Shown one piece after another: positions 4,452-6,230 of a stretch of DNA of 6,230 nt. The position numbers and the translations under genes are program-made. The notes under the pieces were generated by a model that saw only the letters and a list, made by a program, of their open reading frames with translations, was not told the DNA's origin and ran no database searches. Position 1 is the first letter of the stretch, and every line of letters starts with the position of its first letter. The stretch covers positions 1-6,230 of the forward strand of contig CAILUB010000286.1 of assembly GCA_903837305.1 (NCBI GenBank), written 5' to 3'. The stretch comes from an uncultured Cytophagaceae bacterium (GTDB lineage Bacteria; Bacteroidota; Bacteroidia; Cytophagales; Spirosomataceae).

Positions 4452-6230
4452 ATGAAAAATACTTCGTTCGGAATTCTCCGAATCACTCTTATCATTGCTC
4501 TTTTTGTTTCCACTCTTTCCGTTTTTGCACAGGCAGCAAATCCTTTAACAGGAAAGAAAATTTTAGTTTATTCTGCAACAAAAGGCTATCGCCATTCCTC
4601 TATTAAGCCGGGTCAAATTGCCTTATTTAAGATGGCAAAAGAAAAAGGATTTTCTGTCGATACGACTGAGAATGCGGCTAATTTCACGGAAAAGAATTTA
4701 AAACAATACCGCATAATTGTATTTTTAAATACGACGATGAACGTATTGAATGATGCTCAACAAATCGCTTTTGAGCGTTATATCCAGGCTGGCGGGGCCT
4801 ATTTTGGTATTCACGCAGCCACAGATACAGAATACGACTGGGCTTGGTATACGAAGTTAGCCGGTGGTCAATTTGCCTCTCACCCGGGTAATCCGAATGT
4901 CCAAAAAGGGAAATTCACCGCGGTAGATCGCACACACATTTCAACGGCGCACATGCCAGAAACTTTCGATCGTACGGACGAATTTTACGATACGAAGAAC
5001 TTCAATAAAGATGTTAAAGTTTTAATCACACTTGATGAAAAGTCATACAAGGATGGTAAAATGGGTGATTTTCACCCGATGGCTTGGTACCACGAATACG
5101 ATGGAGGCCGTGCTTTTTATACGAATTGGGGACACACACATGAGTCATTCGAAGAGCCTCTTGTGGTACAACACATTTGGGGTGCTTTGCAATGGTTAGC
5201 TTCAGGACGCCCGCAAGATTACACGAAGAAATTACGTTCAGAATTGCCTCCTGAGGAGAATCGTTTTAACAAAGTAGTTTTAGATCGCAATTTGGATGAG
5301 CCTACGGAATTAGCTGTGACGGATGCCGGAAAGGTGTTTTTTGGAGAGCGTAAGGGTAAATTGAAAATGTACGATCCTAAGAAGGGGAAGACGAAAGTCG
5401 TAGCAGATTTGGACGTATTCTCTAAATTCGAATATGGCTTAATGGGGGTTAATATTGACCCAGATTATAACAAGAATCACTGGATGTACCTATTCTATTC
5501 TCCTCAAACGGGGAAAGCAGATACGGCGCAACACTTATCTCGTTTTACGTATGATGATGTGAATGATACCTTAATTATGAGTTCAGAAAAGGTTATTTTA
5601 CGCGTACCAGTAAAGCGTGACGGATGTTGCCATACAGGGGGTTCCATCGCTTGGGATAAATCAGGTAACTTGTTCTTATCTACTGGGGATGACACGAATC
5701 CATTTGATTCGAACGGTTATGGACCTATGGATAATCGTCCAGGACGTTCAGGTTGGGATGCACGTGCTTCCTCTTCAAATACGAATGATTTGAGAGGAAA
5801 GATTTTGCGTATCAAGCCCACTCCAGAAGGTGGATATACAATCCCAGAAGGCAATTTGTATCCGGCAGGTATCTACCATGCTAAGCCAGAAATCTATGTG
5901 ATGGGTAACCGTAATCCTTACCGTATTTCGGTGGATAAGCGTACAGGTTTCTTGTATTGGGGTGAAGTAGGTCCGGATGCGGGAGAGGATTCGAAGAAAT
6001 ATGGTCCTCGTGGTCATGATGAAGTGAATCAAGCGCGTCAGGCAGGTTATTTTGGGTGGCCATTGTTTGTAGCGGATAACCGTCCATACAACCAGCGTGA
6101 TTTTGCGAATGATAGTACGTGGGCTACGTTTAATCCCAAAGCGCCTATCAACACCTCGCCTCACAATACAGGATTTTCTCATTTACCAGCAGCTCAAAAA
6201 GCGTTCATCTACTATCCTTACGTAGATTCA
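4452..6230 (+). CDS. Secreted ThuA domain fused to glucose/sorbosone dehydrogenase (PQQ-type), C-terminus beyond window
   Basis: The frame is open for 593 codons from the ATG at 4452 to the right edge, with no stop. Residues 1-26 are a signal peptide ending in LSVFA, with cleavage likely before Gln27. Residues about 36-250 are a ThuA-like (class I amidotransferase-like) domain. Its motifs are LVYSATKGYRHSSI (38-51), FERYIQAGGAYFGIHAATDT (107-126), GGQFASHP (138-145) and FYTNWGHTHESFEEP (222-236). Residues about 273 onward are a glucose/sorbosone dehydrogenase beta-propeller. Its motifs are CCHTGGSIAWDKSGNLFLST (392-411), with His394 aligned to the catalytic base of soluble PQQ glucose dehydrogenase; LRGKILRIKP (447-456); IYVMGNRNPYRISVD (481-495); and WGEVGPDAGEDS (503-514), followed by GHDEVNQARQAGYFGWPLF (521-539). 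Bacteroidota proteins of this architecture often continue with PKD, cytochrome c or sugar-binding domains, which cannot be seen here. The likely role is periplasmic or extracellular sugar oxidation. The ThuA domain's reaction is not settled, and the substrate is unknown. It is divergent from the hydrolase operon. Confidence 0.92.
   Translation, partial: MKNTSFGILRITLIIALFVSTLSVFAQAANPLTGKKILVYSATKGYRHSSIKPGQIALFKMAKEKGFSVDTTENAANFTEKNLKQYRIIVFLNTTMNVLNDAQQIAFERYIQAGGAYFGIHAATDTEYDWAWYTKLAGGQFASHPGNPNVQKGKFTAVDRTHISTAHMPETFDRTDEFYDTKNFNKDVKVLITLDEKSYKDGKMGDFHPMAWYHEYDGGRAFYTNWGHTHESFEEPLVVQHIWGALQWLASGRPQDYTKKLRSELPPEENRFNKVVLDRNLDEPTELAVTDAGKVFFGERKGKLKMYDPKKGKTKVVADLDVFSKFEYGLMGVNIDPDYNKNHWMYLFYSPQTGKADTAQHLSRFTYDDVNDTLIMSSEKVILRVPVKRDGCCHTGGSIAWDKSGNLFLSTGDDTNPFDSNGYGPMDNRPGRSGWDARASSSNTNDLRGKILRIKPTPEGGYTIPEGNLYPAGIYHAKPEIYVMGNRNPYRISVDKRTGFLYWGEVGPDAGEDSKKYGPRGHDEVNQARQAGYFGWPLFVADNRPYNQRDFANDSTWATFNPKAPINTSPHNTGFSHLPAAQKAFIYYPYVDS

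Noticed and set aside
4367..4513. N-terminal extension of the hydrolase gene by 49 codons to an upstream ATG
   Set aside because: It would place a clear signal peptide internally, run through the divergent promoter region and overlap the first 62 bases of the ThuA-dehydrogenase gene.
5504..6182. Minus-strand open frames opposite the dehydrogenase domain, up to 135 codons
   Set aside because: The composition (many Arg, Ile, Thr, His) is that of an antisense shadow of a gene using frequent CGT/ACG/GAT codons; the plus-strand frame carries continuous family motifs.
1..6230. Mobile element, CRISPR array, tRNA or rRNA, toxin-antitoxin or defence genes
   Set aside because: No transposase or recombinase motifs, terminal repeats, regular direct repeats, or RNA-gene signatures were found on either strand.

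Overview
The window reads as chromosomal DNA of a Bacteroidota bacterium, probably from the Cytophagales or a related group. The evidence is the moderate-to-low GC content, TAnnTTTG-type -7 promoter boxes in place of sigma70 boxes, few clear Shine-Dalgarno sequences, and protein families typical of the phylum: an exported dienelactone-hydrolase-like protein beginning with a Cys pair, and a ThuA-sugar dehydrogenase fusion. The assignment to order is an inference. No mobile element, RNA gene, CRISPR array or prophage signal was seen. The gene order looks like ordinary, densely packed chromosome with mostly single-gene units in alternating orientation.

Layout from left to right. (1) Positions 1-510, minus strand: the N-terminal 170 codons of a family 2 glycosyltransferase, cut by the window edge. 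(2) 569-1621, plus: a TerC/Alx-family membrane protein, transcribed divergently from (1) across 58 bp. (3) 1618-2487, minus: an AraC-type regulator with an N-terminal cupin. It converges on terC so tightly that the two stop codons overlap (TTAG). (4) 2615-3403, plus: a phytanoyl-CoA dioxygenase-like Fe(II)/2-oxoglutarate oxygenase, divergent from the regulator, which is therefore its most likely controller. (5) 3396-3530, minus: a 44-residue putative lipoprotein, easily missed because of its size. Its start codon overlaps the stop codon of the next gene. (6) 3530-4366, minus: an exported dienelactone-hydrolase-like alpha/beta hydrolase. (7) 4452 to the window end, plus: a secreted ThuA domain fused to a glucose/sorbosone dehydrogenase (PQQ-type beta-propeller) domain, still open at the right edge.

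Functional reading. Genes 6 and 7 both carry signal peptides and diverge from an 85-bp control region that holds a 9-bp inverted repeat. One testable idea is an extracytoplasmic sugar-oxidation pair: the dehydrogenase makes an aldonolactone-like product and the hydrolase opens it. Genes 3 and 4 look like a regulator-target pair that responds to a small molecule through the cupin. TerC suggests metal-ion (Mn-type) homeostasis, and the glycosyltransferase suggests polyprenyl-phosphate or surface-glycan sugar transfer. Neither has a visible link to the rest. I found no convincing evidence of a wholly new system. The most useful second looks are the small coupled lipoprotein gene, the divergent hydrolase/dehydrogenase unit, and the control sites between divergent genes.
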